64,000 nt of DNA from Lysobacteraceae bacterium (GCA_023954075.1 JAMLIV010000007.1:1-64000); one strand, 5' to 3'. Counted from the first letter of the stretch, positions 28,252 through 40,444 are shown. Program-made: numbers and translations. The notes: generated by a model from the letters alone, not told the origin.

Positions 28252-29034
28252 ATGCTCAAGGGCAAGGCCGTACTGGTCACCGGCTCCACCAGCGGCATCG
28301 GTCACGGCGTGGCCGAAGCGTTCGCCGCCGCCGGTGCGAACGTGATGCTCAACGGCTTCGGCGATGAGGCGGAAATCGAAAGGATCCGGCAGGCCATGGC
28401 GGACACCTACGGCGTGGACGTCGGGTATTCGGGTGCCGACATGAGCCGGCCGGCGGACATCCGCCGGATGGTCCAGGACACCGAGGCCCGCTTCGGTCGT
28501 CTCGACATCCTGGTCAACAACGCCGGCATCCAGCACACCGCGCCGGTGGATGAATTTCCCGAAGACCGCTGGGATGCGATCCTCGCGATCAATCTTTCGG
28601 CCGCGTTCCACGCCATCAAGGCGGCGCTGCCGGGCATGAAGCGCCGCGGCTGGGGCCGGATCATCAACACCGCCTCGGTGCACGGCCTGGTGGCGAGCGT
28701 GAACAAGGTCGCCTACGTCGCGGCCAAGCACGGCATCGTCGGGCTCACCAAGGTCACCGCGCTGGAGCTGGCCGATTCCGGCATTACCTGCAACGCCATC
28801 TGCCCGGGCTGGGTGCGCACGCCGCTGGTGGAAAAGCAGATCGAGGCGCGCGCGCAGCAGGCCGGCATTTCCGTGGATCAGGCCAAGCAGCAGCTGCTGT
28901 CGGAAAAGCAGCCGATGACCGAGTTCACCACGCCCGCCGGCATCGGCGCGCTGGCGGTGTTCCTGTGTTCGGATGCCGCGGCGACCATGACGGGCGTTTC
29001 GCTGCCGATCGACGGCGGGTGGACGGCGCAATAG
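28252..29034 (+). CDS. 3-hydroxybutyrate dehydrogenase
   Basis: 260 residues, classical short-chain dehydrogenase. Interconverts 3-hydroxybutyrate and acetoacetate with NAD. The coenzyme motif TGSTSGIG, NNAG, and the catalytic Ser (TASVHG) and Tyr-x-x-x-Lys (YVAAKHG) are present. The HBDH-typical IQHTAPVDEFP and WVRTPLVEKQIE support this subgroup over other SDRs. ATG 28252 gives the family N-terminus MLKGKAVLVTGSTSGIG, with GGGAG upstream; ATG 28225 and 28237 are in frame but less likely. The thiolase nearby fits ketone-body or polyhydroxybutyrate metabolism, though the two are not one operon. Confidence 0.87.
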   Translation: MLKGKAVLVTGSTSGIGHGVAEAFAAAGANVMLNGFGDEAEIERIRQAMADTYGVDVGYSGADMSRPADIRRMVQDTEARFGRLDILVNNAGIQHTAPVDEFPEDRWDAILAINLSAAFHAIKAALPGMKRRGWGRIINTASVHGLVASVNKVAYVAAKHGIVGLTKVTALELADSGITCNAICPGWVRTPLVEKQIEARAQQAGISVDQAKQQLLSEKQPMTEFTTPAGIGALAVFLCSDAAATMTGVSLPIDGGWTAQ

Positions 29035-29112
29035 GCCGTCCTGCGGTCCGGGTGCGGGTCAGGGCAGGCATCCCACGTATGATGGGCGCTGGTGCCTTGC
29101 CGGAGGATTCCC

Positions 29113-29874
29113 GTGGGTAAGAGCAGTGATGAAGCACGCGTCGCGGTCCTGGTGGACTGCGACAACGTGCAGCCCGAGATCATCGAATCCGCGCTCCGGT
29201 TCGGCGCGCAGTTTGGCCGCGTCGTGGTGCGCCGCGGCTACGGAAACGCCGGCACCCTGGGCGGGAAGTGGCGCGACAAGCTGGTCGAACAGGCGTTCAC
29301 TCCGAGCCTGCAGTACCAGTACGCCGGCGGCAAGAACACCGCCGACATCGCCCTGGCGCTGGATGCCATGGAGCTGCTGTTCGACGAGCGGGTCGAAGTG
29401 TTCTGCCTGGTGACCAGCGACTCGGACTTCGCCTACCTGTGCCGCAAGCTGCGCGAGCGCGGCTCGCTGATGTGCATCGTGGGCGAGGCCAAGACGCCCG
29501 AGGCGCTGCGCAATGCCGCCGATCATTTCTTCGAGTGGTCGCCCGCGCCCGAGTCCGCACCCGATCCCAGAGCAGGGTCCAGGCCCGGCAGTCCGGTGGA
29601 AAAGAAGCCTGAGCCCGAATCCCGGTCACAGGCCAAGCGCCGGCCGATGAGCGTCGTGGATGCGGTCGCGATGCTGGCCGAAAGCTCGTCCGACGGGCAG
29701 GTGGACCTGGGCGCGCTCGGCAACTACCTGCGCCGCACCGATTCCTCCTTCACGCCGAAGACTTACGGCCACAGCGGCCTTCTGGACATGCTCAGGACCT
29801 ATGACCTGCTGCGCGTGGGCAAGGCCGAGGGCGGCGGCTGGTGGGTGAGCCTGGCCGAACCGGGCGAGCGCTAG
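29113..29874 (+). CDS. NYN-domain protein with C-terminal LOTUS/OST-HTH domain
   Basis: 253 residues from GTG 29113 (GGAGG 7 bases upstream). The N-terminal NYN (PIN-like) domain (about 5-135) retains the acidic residues of the nuclease site in VLVDCDNVQ, NTADIALALDAMELL and LVTSDSDFAYLCRKLRE. A charged, proline-rich linker (about 138-180) leads to a winged-helix LOTUS/OST-HTH domain (about 183-245, DGQVDLGALGNYLRRTDSSF). This architecture suggests an RNA-binding, RNA-processing enzyme. The target is unknown. It stands alone, convergent with the thiolase gene. Confidence 0.85.
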   Translation: MGKSSDEARVAVLVDCDNVQPEIIESALRFGAQFGRVVVRRGYGNAGTLGGKWRDKLVEQAFTPSLQYQYAGGKNTADIALALDAMELLFDERVEVFCLVTSDSDFAYLCRKLRERGSLMCIVGEAKTPEALRNAADHFFEWSPAPESAPDPRAGSRPGSPVEKKPEPESRSQAKRRPMSVVDAVAMLAESSSDGQVDLGALGNYLRRTDSSFTPKTYGHSGLLDMLRTYDLLRVGKAEGGGWWVSLAEPGER

Positions 29875-29904
29875 GCACCGTCGCGCCGCTGTCGGAGAAA
29901 CGAA

Positions 29905-29928
29905 AACGGCAGCCCGGAGGCTGCCGTT
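29905..29928. terminator. Bidirectional hairpin between convergent genes
   Basis: AACGGCAGCC-CGGA-GGCTGCCGTT, perfect 10-bp stem between the NYN gene (ends 29874) and the thiolase (ends 29950). The run GAAAA on the left side supplies a short U run for the minus strand. Confidence 0.65.
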
Positions 29929-29949
29929 CCCGCATCCGGTGGTGGCCGG

Positions 29950-31125
29950 TCAGATCCGCTCGATCGCGATCGCGGTGGCTTCGCCGCCGCCGATGCACAG
30001 CGACGCCACGCCGCGCTTGCCGCCGCTGCGGATCAGGGCGTGCAGGAGGGTGACCACGAGGCGGGTGCCGGTGGCACCGATCGGGTGGCCCAGGGCGCAG
30101 GCACCGCCGTTGACGTTGAGCTTCGCGTGCGGAATGCCGAGATCCCTGATCGGTGCCATTGCCACGCAGGCAAAGGCTTCGTTCACTTCGAACAGGTCCA
30201 CGTCCTCGACCTTCCAGCCGGCCTTGTCCAGCACGCTGCGGATGGCGGCCACGGGCGCGGTGGTGAACCACTCCGGTGCTTGCGCGTGCCCGGCGTGCGC
30301 GACCACGCGGGCGAGCGGCGTGACGCCGCGCGCCTTGGCCTCGTCGGCGGAAAGGAGCACCACGGCCGCCGCGCCGTCGGAAATGCTCGACGAGCTGGCG
30401 GCGGTGACGGTGCCGTCCTTGTTGAAGGCCGGGCGCAGGGTGGGAATCTTTTCGATGCTGCAGCGTCCCGGCTGCTCGTCGCTGGCGTAGCTCACTTCAC
30501 CCTTGCGGCCGGCAACGACCACCGGAGCGATCTCGGCGGCAAAGGCGTCGGAAGCCTGCGCGGCCAGCGCGCGGCGCACGCTTTCCGCGGCGAAGGCGTC
30601 CTGGTCCTCGCGGCTGAATCCGTATTTCTGCGAGGTGATGTCGGCGAATACGCCCATCGACTTGCCGTCGTAGGGATTGGTCAGGCCGTCCCAGGCCATG
30701 TGGTCGACCAGTTCGCCGTTGCCGTAGCGGATGCCGGTGCGCGAGCCGCTCAGGAGGTGCGGCGCATTGGTCATCGACTCCATGCCGCCGGCCACGACGA
30801 CCTTCGCGGAGCCGGCGCGGATCAGGTCGGTGCCGAACATGATGGCCTTCATGCCCGAGCCGCAGACCTTGTTGATCGTGGTGCAGCCGGCCGCACTCGG
30901 CAGTCCGGCGGCCAGCGCCGCCTGGCGCGCGGGTGCCTGGCCCAGACCTGCGGGCAGCACGCAGCCGATGATCGCCTCGTCCACCTGGTCGGCCGCGATG
31001 CCGGCGTGTTCGAGCGCCGCCTTGATCGCGGTGGCCCCCAGCGTGGGCGTGGGTACGCCGGTGAACTGGCCGAGGAAGGATCCGATGGCAGTGCGCTTGG
31101 CACCGGCGATGACGACGTCGCTCAT
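29950..31125 (-). CDS. Acetyl-CoA acetyltransferase (thiolase)
   Basis: 391 residues. Condenses two acetyl-CoA to acetoacetyl-CoA, or cleaves it. The nucleophilic Cys88 (INKVCGSGMKA), the NEAFA motif with catalytic His region and the C-terminal GGACALGHPIGATG with Cys are all in place. ATG 31125 with GGAGT upstream is chosen; the open frame continues upstream without support. It is divergent from pyrG, and both share an intergenic region with an AT-rich palindrome. Confidence 0.95.
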   Translation of the reverse strand: MSDVVIAGAKRTAIGSFLGQFTGVPTPTLGATAIKAALEHAGIAADQVDEAIIGCVLPAGLGQAPARQAALAAGLPSAAGCTTINKVCGSGMKAIMFGTDLIRAGSAKVVVAGGMESMTNAPHLLSGSRTGIRYGNGELVDHMAWDGLTNPYDGKSMGVFADITSQKYGFSREDQDAFAAESVRRALAAQASDAFAAEIAPVVVAGRKGEVSYASDEQPGRCSIEKIPTLRPAFNKDGTVTAASSSSISDGAAAVVLLSADEAKARGVTPLARVVAHAGHAQAPEWFTTAPVAAIRSVLDKAGWKVEDVDLFEVNEAFACVAMAPIRDLGIPHAKLNVNGGACALGHPIGATGTRLVVTLLHALIRSGGKRGVASLCIGGGEATAIAIERI

Positions 31126-31290
31126 GGTGGACTCCTGCGAGAGTGGGCAGGCCCCGGGAGGCCTGCGGGAGGGAACGCCTATTCTGGCAGAAGCGCGACT
31201 GTGCGCGCGGATCGGCCGCAGCCGCGCCTCGTCCGGCGATCCGGGCGGTGTCGCGAGATTTTGTGTGGGAAGTTCGCGAAACAATTGATT

Positions 31291-31304
31291 TAAAAGATCT
31301 TTTA
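31291..31304. promoter_or_regulatory. AT-rich palindrome between thiolase gene and pyrG
   Basis: TAAAAGATCTTTTA, a perfect 14-bp palindrome in the divergent thiolase/pyrG region, 90 bases before pyrG. TTGATT directly precedes it. It could be an operator or promoter element; no known family site is recognised. Confidence 0.4.
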
Positions 31305-31363
31305 CTGCGCTGCGGCAGCGCGTCCCGCAGCGTGGATTCGCGCAACCAGCCGCCAGCCGATAG

Positions 31364-33084
<1,721 letters not shown>

Positions 33085-33085
<1 letters not shown>

Positions 33086-33915
33086 TGGATCTTTGTGGTT
33101 TCGAGGTCGGGTTGGACCGGCCGTTCTTCCTGATCGCCGGCCCCTGCGTGATCGAGTCGATGCAGCTGCAGCTCGACGTCGCCGGGCAGCTCAGGGAAAT
33201 CACCGCTCGGCTTGGCATTCCCTTCATCTTCAAGTCGAGCTTCGACAAGGCCAATCGCACCTCGGGCACCAGCTTCCGCGGGCCGGGGCTGGAGGAAGGC
33301 CTCAAGGTGCTGGCCGAAGTGAAGCGCCAGATCGGCGTGCCGGTGCTCACCGACGTGCACGAATACACCCCGATGGACGAGGTGGCGAGCGTCGTCGACG
33401 TGCTGCAGACCCCGGCCTTCCTCTGCCGGCAGACCGATTTCATCCTCAAGGTCGCCAGCGCCGGCCGGCCGGTCAACATCAAGAAGGGACAGTTCCTGTC
33501 GCCGTGGGAAATGAAGCACGTCGCGGCCAAGGCGACATCCACCGGCAACCGCCGGATCATGGTGTGCGAGCGCGGCGCGAGCTTTGGCTACAACAACCTC
33601 GTTTCGGACATGCGTTCGCTCAGCGTCATGCGCGACACCGGCTGCCCGGTAGTGTTCGACGCCACCCACTCGGTGCAGCTGCCGGGCGGTGCGGACGGCA
33701 AGAGCGGCGGGCAGCGCGAATTCGTGCCGGTGCTGGCGCGCGCCGCGATCGCAGCCGGCGTGGCCGGCGTATTCATGGAAACCCATCCCGATCCCGACAA
33801 GGCGCTGTCCGACGGCCCCAACGCCTGGCCGCTGGGGCGCATGGAAGCACTGCTGGCAACGCTGCAGGAACTGGATGCGGTGGTGAAGCGCGCCGGCCTG
33901 CTCGAACAGGAATGA
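33085..33915 (+). CDS. kdsA: 3-deoxy-D-manno-octulosonate 8-phosphate synthase
   Basis: 276 residues, TIM-barrel aldolase. Condenses PEP with arabinose 5-phosphate for the Kdo of lipopolysaccharide. Conserved blocks are [29 protein letters not shown], and [13 protein letters not shown]. It lacks the extra metal-site Cys at the N-terminus of metal-dependent forms (Asn in KANRTS), so it is probably the metal-independent type. It is coupled to pyrG by a one-base overlap (TGATG). Confidence 0.97.
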
Positions 33916-33921
33916 CGAACG

Positions 33922-35555
<1,634 letters not shown>

Positions 35556-35565
35556 CGTCACCTCC

Positions 35566-35868
35566 ATGGGGCGCGTGATTGCCGCGTTGCTGCTGCTCTT
35601 GATCGCCTGGTTCCAGCTCAAGTACTGGGTCGGCAGCGGCGGCGTGCGCGAGGTGGAAGCGCTGCGCGCCAGGGTGGAGGCTCAGGCGCGGGAAAATGCC
35701 GAACTGGAGCAGCGCAATGCCGTGCTCCAGGCCGAGGTGGAGGACTTGCGGGAAGGCAAGGCGGCGCTGGAAGAGCGGGCGCGCGCGGAGTTGGGCCTGA
35801 TCAAGCCGGGGGAAACCTTCTACCGCGTCATCGAACCCGCGCCGGTCGACGGCAGGCCGCAGCGATGA
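35566..35868 (+). CDS. ftsB: Cell division protein FtsB
   Basis: 100 residues. A short N-terminal segment, one transmembrane helix (about 4-22), then a periplasmic coiled coil (about 27-75, rich in Glu and Ala heptads) and the FtsB-typical ending with ARAELGLIKPGETFYRV. Part of the FtsQLB complex that activates septal peptidoglycan synthesis. It sits between eno and ispD, the standard place. Its stop overlaps the ispD ATG by 4 bases. Confidence 0.93.
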   Translation: MGRVIAALLLLLIAWFQLKYWVGSGGVREVEALRARVEAQARENAELEQRNAVLQAEVEDLREGKAALEERARAELGLIKPGETFYRVIEPAPVDGRPQR

Positions 35869-36584
35869 TTGCCGGCACCGCGCGCAGTGGCGTTTGGGCC
35901 GTCGTCCCGGCTGCCGGGCGTGGCGCGCGCGCGGGGGGCGAGCTGCCCAAGCAGTACCAGCCCCTGCTCGGTCGACCGATGATCGAGCACACCCTGCGCG
36001 CGCTGGCCACTCACCCGCGCATCGCCGGGCTCGTGGTGGTGCTGGCCGCCAACGACGTGCATTGGCCCGGCTGGCGCGAGCTGGAAGGCAAGCCGGTACG
36101 CACCGCCATCGGCGGGGCTGAGCGCGCCGATTCGGTGCTGGCCGGACTCGATGCACTTCCCGGGAAGATTGCTGGCACCGACTTCGTGCTCGTGCATGAC
36201 GCCGCGCGGCCGTGCCTCTCGCACCGCGATCTCGACGCGCTGCTCGACGGTGAGGCACCGCAGGGGGCGCTGCTCGCGGTGCCGCTGGCCGATACGCTGA
36301 AGCGTGCCGACGCCGACGGGCGCGTCGGCGCCACCGTGCCGCGCGCCGGGCTGTGGCGCGCGTCGACCCCGCAGTGCTTTCCGCGCGACGCGCTCGCGCA
36401 GGCGCTGCGCGCGGCGAGGGCGGCGGGCGTGATCGTGACTGACGAGGCCATGGCGATGGAGCGCGCCGGATTCCGCCCGGCCTTGATCGAAGGTGCCGCC
36501 GACAACATCAAGGTCACCACCCCGCGCGATTTCGCGCTGGCCGAATTTCTGCTGGCGCGACGCGCCCTGGAGCCCAAGCCATGA
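35865..36584 (+). CDS. ispD: 2-C-methyl-D-erythritol 4-phosphate cytidylyltransferase
   Basis: 239 residues. Third step of the MEP isoprenoid pathway, forming CDP-ME from MEP and CTP. The nucleotide loop [19 protein letters not shown] (about 12-30), [12 protein letters not shown], and the C-terminal [12 protein letters not shown] and [11 protein letters not shown] motifs are present. It overlaps ispF by 4 bases. The intervening IspE step is not encoded here, as is usual. Confidence 0.96.
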   Translation: MIAGTARSGVWAVVPAAGRGARAGGELPKQYQPLLGRPMIEHTLRALATHPRIAGLVVVLAANDVHWPGWRELEGKPVRTAIGGAERADSVLAGLDALPGKIAGTDFVLVHDAARPCLSHRDLDALLDGEAPQGALLAVPLADTLKRADADGRVGATVPRAGLWRASTPQCFPRDALAQALRAARAAGVIVTDEAMAMERAGFRPALIEGAADNIKVTTPRDFALAEFLLARRALEPKP

Positions 36585-37093
36585 ACCTTCCCTTCCGCAG
36601 CGGCATCGGCTTCGATGTCCACGCCTTCGGTCCCGGCAACCATGTCGTCATCGGCGGCGTGAAGATTCCGCACGAGCACGGCCTCGTGGCGCATTCCGAT
36701 GGCGACGTGCTGATCCACGCGCTCTGCGATGCGCTGCTGGGCGCACTGGCGCTGGGCGACATCGGTCGCCACTTCCCGCCCGGCGACCCGCGCTGGGCCG
36801 GCGTCGACAGCCGCGAGCTGCTGCGCGCCGTCGCCGCGCTGATCCACGCGCGCGGCTGGCAGGTGGGCAACGTCGACGCCGTGGTGATCTGTGAACGTCC
36901 GAAGCTGCTGCTGCACATCGGCACCATGCGTGAACGGCTGGCGGCCGATCTGGGCGTCGATGCCGGCGCAGTCAGCGTCAAGGCCACCACGTCGGAAGCA
37001 CTCGGCTTCACCGGGCGCGGCGAAGGCATCGCGGCGCAGGCGGTGGTGCTGCTGGCGCGCGCCGATGGATGCGGGGACAGCGCGGGTGGCTGA
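36581..37093 (+). CDS. ispF: 2-C-methyl-D-erythritol 2,4-cyclodiphosphate synthase
   Basis: 170 residues. Cyclises CDP-ME 2-phosphate in the MEP pathway. Metal ligands are in [10 protein letters not shown] and [20 protein letters not shown]. The C-terminal [23 protein letters not shown] block is present. The C-terminus slightly overlaps or abuts truD, depending on that start. Confidence 0.97.
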   Translation: MNLPFRSGIGFDVHAFGPGNHVVIGGVKIPHEHGLVAHSDGDVLIHALCDALLGALALGDIGRHFPPGDPRWAGVDSRELLRAVAALIHARGWQVGNVDAVVICERPKLLLHIGTMRERLAADLGVDAGAVSVKATTSEALGFTGRGEGIAAQAVVLLARADGCGDSAGG

Positions 37094-38177
37094 GCGCGTG
37101 GATGCCGGTGAATTCGAGGCGGACGCCTCCCCGCCCGCGACTGCCGGCGACGGCACGCGGCCGCAGGCCCTCGGCCCGGCGGTGCTGACCGGGACCATCC
37201 GCAGCGCACCGGAGGATTTCGTCGTCGAGGAGATGCTCGGTTTCGAGCCGACGGGGCAGGGCGAGCACCTGTTCCTCACGCTGGAAAAGCGCGGTGCGAA
37301 TACGGTCTGGGTGGCGCAGCAGCTGGCGCGCTGGGCGGGTGTGCCCGAGCACGCGGTCGGCTATGCCGGCCTGAAGGATCGCCATGCGCTCACCCGCCAG
37401 GCCTTCACCGTGCATCTGCCCGGGCGTGAGGCTCCGGCGCTGGAATCGCTCGCGATCGAGGGTGTTGCCGTGCTCGCCGCCAGTCGCCACGCGCGCAAGC
37501 TGCCGCGCGGGGCGCTGCGCGGCAATCGGTTTCGGCTGCGCGTGCGCGAGGTGCGCGGAGTACCCGATGCCATCGCGCAGCGCCTGGCGCAGATCGCGGC
37601 GCGCGGCGTGCCCAACCGCTTCGGCGAACAGCGCTTCGGCCGCGACGGCGGCAACCTTGGCGCCGCGCGCGAACTGTTCGCGGGGAGGCGGTTCGCGCGC
37701 GAGAAGCGTTCGATCCTGATCTCTTCCGCGCGCTCGGAGCTGTTCAACCGCATCCTGGACGAGCGCATCCGCCAGGCGGCCTGGGACCGCGCCCTGCCGG
37801 GCGAGGTGTTCATGCTCGACGGCAGCCACAGCGTGTTCGTTCCGCAGGCCGATGACGAGGCACTCGACGCCCGGCTGGCCGCGTTCGACATCCATCCCAC
37901 CGGCGCGCTCTGGGGCGCGGGCGAGCCGCGCAGCAGCGAGGCGGTGCGCGCCATCGAAGACGCGGTCGCCGCTGCCGATCCGCAGCTCGCATCGGGGCTT
38001 GCGGGTGCCGGGCTCAAGCAGGAGCGCCGTGCGCTGCGCCTGCCGGTGCGCGCGCTGGCGTGGTCGATGGTCGGCGATGTGCTGTCGCTCGCCTTCGAGC
38101 TGCCTGCCGGCAGCTATGCCACGGCGGTGCTCGATGCGCTGGGCGCGATGCGCGATGGATCCCGCCCCGGGACGTGA
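37086..38177 (+). CDS. truD: tRNA pseudouridine(13) synthase TruD
   Basis: 363 residues from GTG 37086. Isomerises U13 of tRNA-Glu. The N-terminal [14 protein letters not shown], the catalytic Asp motif [14 protein letters not shown], and the TruD-specific insertion domain ([15 protein letters not shown] onward) are seen. The start is uncertain. GTG 37086 has GGGGA 8 bases upstream and precedes the ispF stop by 5 bases; ATG 37065 and GTG 37098 are in frame. In many relatives surE-pcm-nlpD-rpoS follows; here a convergent lipoprotein gene follows instead. Confidence 0.93.
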   Translation: MAERVDAGEFEADASPPATAGDGTRPQALGPAVLTGTIRSAPEDFVVEEMLGFEPTGQGEHLFLTLEKRGANTVWVAQQLARWAGVPEHAVGYAGLKDRHALTRQAFTVHLPGREAPALESLAIEGVAVLAASRHARKLPRGALRGNRFRLRVREVRGVPDAIAQRLAQIAARGVPNRFGEQRFGRDGGNLGAARELFAGRRFAREKRSILISSARSELFNRILDERIRQAAWDRALPGEVFMLDGSHSVFVPQADDEALDARLAAFDIHPTGALWGAGEPRSSEAVRAIEDAVAAADPQLASGLAGAGLKQERRALRLPVRALAWSMVGDVLSLAFELPAGSYATAVLDALGAMRDGSRPGT

Positions 38178-38181
38178 GCGC

Positions 38182-38206
38182 GGGCCGGGCGCTGCGTCCG
38201 GCCCGG
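38182..38206. terminator. Hairpin between convergent truD and lipoprotein gene
   Basis: CGGGCCGG / CCGGCCCG, 8-bp stem with a 9-base loop, 5 bases after the truD stop. There is no T run; a structure-only prediction. Confidence 0.45.
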
Positions 38207-38212
38207 CCACGG

Positions 38213-38665
38213 TTACCGCAGGTAGGCGCGACCGTTGCTGATGTGGATGTACGCGCCTTCACGCACGCCGTTGAGGTCGCGCTGGCTGACCACGATGCGT
38301 CGGCCGTCGTCCATTCTGATGTAGAGCTCGTACCAGGGTGCGGAGCTGGCGTTGCGCTCGGCGTTGTTGCCGACCATCCCGCCTGCGATGGCCCCGGCCG
38401 CGGTCGCCGCCGCACGGCCGCTGCCGCTGCCGATCTGGTTGCCGACGATGCCGCCGATGATCCCGCCCAGAATCGCGCCACCGCCCGACGAGCCGCGTTC
38501 GCCGTAGACCCGGTCGATCTTTTCCACCACGCCGCAGTCGTGGCAGCGCGCGTAGCCGTCCTGCGGCGGACCGTAGCCGCGCTGACCCGAGTAGTAGCCA
38601 CCGGGCGCGGCGCAGGCGGCCAGCATCAGGGCGGGAATCAGTGCGAAGAGAAAGCGCAGGTGCAT
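38213..38665 (-). CDS. Glycine-zipper outer-membrane lipoprotein
   Basis: 150 residues. Signal peptide with lipobox LAAC (Cys about 18), then a CHDC segment (about 41-44). A glycine-zipper 2TM domain covers about 58-102, GGGAILGGIIGGIVGNQIG being its core, and a short C-terminal domain ends YIRMDDGRRIVVSQ...YLR. It matches the SlyB/17-kDa surface antigen type. Role: envelope integrity (family knowledge). It is the last gene of a minus-strand pair, with the cytochrome-like gene upstream. Confidence 0.82.
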   Translation of the reverse strand: MHLRFLFALIPALMLAACAAPGGYYSGQRGYGPPQDGYARCHDCGVVEKIDRVYGERGSSGGGAILGGIIGGIVGNQIGSGSGRAAATAAGAIAGGMVGNNAERNASSAPWYELYIRMDDGRRIVVSQRDLNGVREGAYIHISNGRAYLR

Positions 38666-38775
38666 TGTCCACCTCCATCGGGATCGGCACCCCGCGTGCC
38701 GTGACGGGATGACACTAAGCGGCGTTGGCTGAACGCGGGGCTGTCGGCCAGGGAACCCGTTCAGGTACCCGCCAG

Positions 38776-39201
38776 TCAGCGGAACACATCGTGACAGCCC
38801 TTGCAGGTGCCGCCGACGTCGGGCATCACCTGGGCCAGCGTTTCGCAGCTGGCGGTGGATGCGGCGAGCTGTCCGGCCACCGTGGCGCTGGCCTTGGAAA
38901 GCGCGTCGCCCAGGTCGCGCGAAAGCTGGCTGAACTTCGCATCGTCACCCACCGGCAGGAAGGCCGCGTCCACCTCGCCGGCCACCGCCTGCATCAGCGT
39001 CAGTCGGCGCAGCACGTCGGGCATGTCGCACTTGCCGCTTTCACCCATGCCCTTGAACGCCCCCATCTGCTGGCCGAGGACAGACATCACCGCATCGTTG
39101 TAGGGCGTGCCCTGGCGCAGTGCGCTGATGCCCGCGACGGTGGCGAATGCGCCGATGAACAGGCCGACGAGGAAAAGGACGATGGACTTCATGCGGGTCA
39201 T
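38776..39201 (-). CDS. Membrane-anchored cytochrome c'-like protein
   Basis: About 141 residues from ATG 39201 (ATG 39192 also possible). An uncleaved anchor or signal helix lies at about 4-24. A four-helix-like domain follows and ends with the haem motif CKGCH only a few residues from the C-terminus (CKGCHDVFR), which is the cytochrome c'/class II layout. Extra Cys residues (GKCDMP; ASCETL) may form a disulphide. It could bind NO or transfer electrons in the periplasm. No respiratory partner gene is adjacent. Confidence 0.75.
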   Translation of the reverse strand: MTRMKSIVLFLVGLFIGAFATVAGISALRQGTPYNDAVMSVLGQQMGAFKGMGESGKCDMPDVLRRLTLMQAVAGEVDAAFLPVGDDAKFSQLSRDLGDALSKASATVAGQLAASTASCETLAQVMPDVGGTCKGCHDVFR

Positions 39202-39308
39202 CTCTGGCGGAAAGGCTGGCATTGTCTGCATTGGGCCGGACAAAATCCAGCCGCTGCAGGCGGCTGCGCCGTATCATGCGCGGCTCGCACGGCTTCACCC
39301 GCCACCCC

Positions 39309-40097
39309 ATGAGTGACATCCACGCACGCTTCGCCGGCATCGACCGACTCTACGGCACCGGCACCCTCACGCGCCTTGCCGGCGCGCGCGTGGCCGTGGT
39401 CGGAATCGGCGGCGTGGGCTCCTGGGCGGTGGAAGCGCTGGCGCGCAGCGGCGTCGGCCATATTCGCCTGGTCGACGCCGACGACCTGTGCCTGTCCAAC
39501 ACCAACCGCCAACTGCCCGCACTCGATGGCCAGTACGGCCGCCTCAAGGTCGAGGCCATGGCCGAGCGCCTGCGCGCCATCAATCCGGGCATTTCCCTGG
39601 AGCCGGTGGCGCGCTTCCTCACGACCGAGACCATGGAGCCGCTGCTGGGCGAGGGCGTCGACATCGTGCTCGATGCCTGCGACAGCTTCCGCACCAAGGT
39701 CGAGACCATCGCCTTCTGCCGCCGCCGCAAGATCCCGCTGGTGTCCGTCGGCTCGGCCGGCGGTCGGATCGATCCCACGAAAATCCTGATCCGCGACCTG
39801 TCGCGCACCGAACACGACGCCATGCTGGCGCTGATCCGCCGCAAGCTGCGCACCGAGTTCGGCTTCCCTTCCAATCCCAAGCGCAGCTTCGGCATTCCCG
39901 CGGTGTTCTCGCTGGAAAACGTGCGTTATCCGCAGCCTGACGGCAGCGTCTGCGGCCTGCGCCCGCAGGGCGACGCCGATGCATCGATGAAGCTCGACTG
40001 CGGCGGCGGCCTGGGCGCGGCCACGCACGTCACCGGTGCGTTCGCCTTCGCGGCGGTGGCGCGGGTGCTGGATCGGCTGCTGTCGGCGCGTGGTTGA
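39309..40097 (+). CDS. tcdA: tRNA cyclic N6-threonylcarbamoyladenosine synthase TcdA
   Basis: 262 residues, ThiF/MoeB/E1-like fold. Cyclises t6A37 in tRNA to ct6A with ATP. The nucleotide motif VAVVGIGGVGSWAVEALARSG (split across residues 28-48), DADDLCLSNTNRQ, DACDSFRTKV and the C-terminal LRPQGDAD region agree with TcdA/CsdL rather than MoeB or ThiF. The start is ATG 39309. It stands alone, divergent from the cytochrome-like gene. Confidence 0.88.
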   Translation: MSDIHARFAGIDRLYGTGTLTRLAGARVAVVGIGGVGSWAVEALARSGVGHIRLVDADDLCLSNTNRQLPALDGQYGRLKVEAMAERLRAINPGISLEPVARFLTTETMEPLLGEGVDIVLDACDSFRTKVETIAFCRRRKIPLVSVGSAGGRIDPTKILIRDLSRTEHDAMLALIRRKLRTEFGFPSNPKRSFGIPAVFSLENVRYPQPDGSVCGLRPQGDADASMKLDCGGGLGAATHVTGAFAFAAVARVLDRLLSARG

Positions 40098-40140
40098 GCG
40101 GCGGTGCAATGCCCTCAGCGCAAGCTGAAACATCAAATTA

Positions 40141-40217
40141 GTCACTCCGGCGAAAGCCGGAATCCATTGCGCTTTGTTGCGAAGTTCGAGAGGGATCCCG
40201 GCTTTTGCCGGGATGAC
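40141..40217. repeat. REP-like doublet (77 bp) downstream of tcdA
   Basis: Two palindromic units in inverted arrangement. Left: CCGGC-GAAA-GCCGG. Right: ATCCCGGC-TTTT-GCCGGGAT, a perfect 8-bp stem. The outer 25 bases of each end are near-perfect inverted copies of one another. This is the form of a BIME/MITE-like element. It sits between tcdA and tRNA-Arg. Confidence 0.8.
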
Positions 40218-40367
40218 GGCGGCTGACGTTGAGAGTCTTGCGGCGCGGTGCCCGTGGCGCGCGTCTCGCGGGAAGCGCATTGCCTGCCCGGCGCGTGAAT
40301 CACTGTGCCAAAAGTGTCCCGCGCGCGTGCGGTTCGCGACAATGAAGCCGCAAAAGACCGGCGTCAT

Positions 40368-40444
40368 TGGCGACCCCGACACGATTCGAACGTGTGACCT
40401 TCCCCTTAGGAGGGGGACGCTCTATCCAGCTGAGCTACGGGGCC
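40368..40444 (-). tRNA. tRNA-Arg(CCT), complete with encoded CCA
   Basis: The reverse complement reads GGCCCCG acceptor, GCTC-type D arm, anticodon loop CTCCTAA (anticodon CCT, decoding AGG) between TCCCC and GGGGA, T loop TTCGAAT, and CGGGGTC-G-CCA. All four stems pair, with one G-T in the acceptor. tRNA genes of this kind are common landing sites for mobile elements, and a decayed island begins on its 5' side. Confidence 0.97.

Noticed and set aside
40098-40368. tRNA-3'-end att duplication on the 3' side of tRNA-Arg
   Set aside because: No second copy of the tRNA 3' end was seen in the flank, and the mobile-element genes lie on the 5' side instead.
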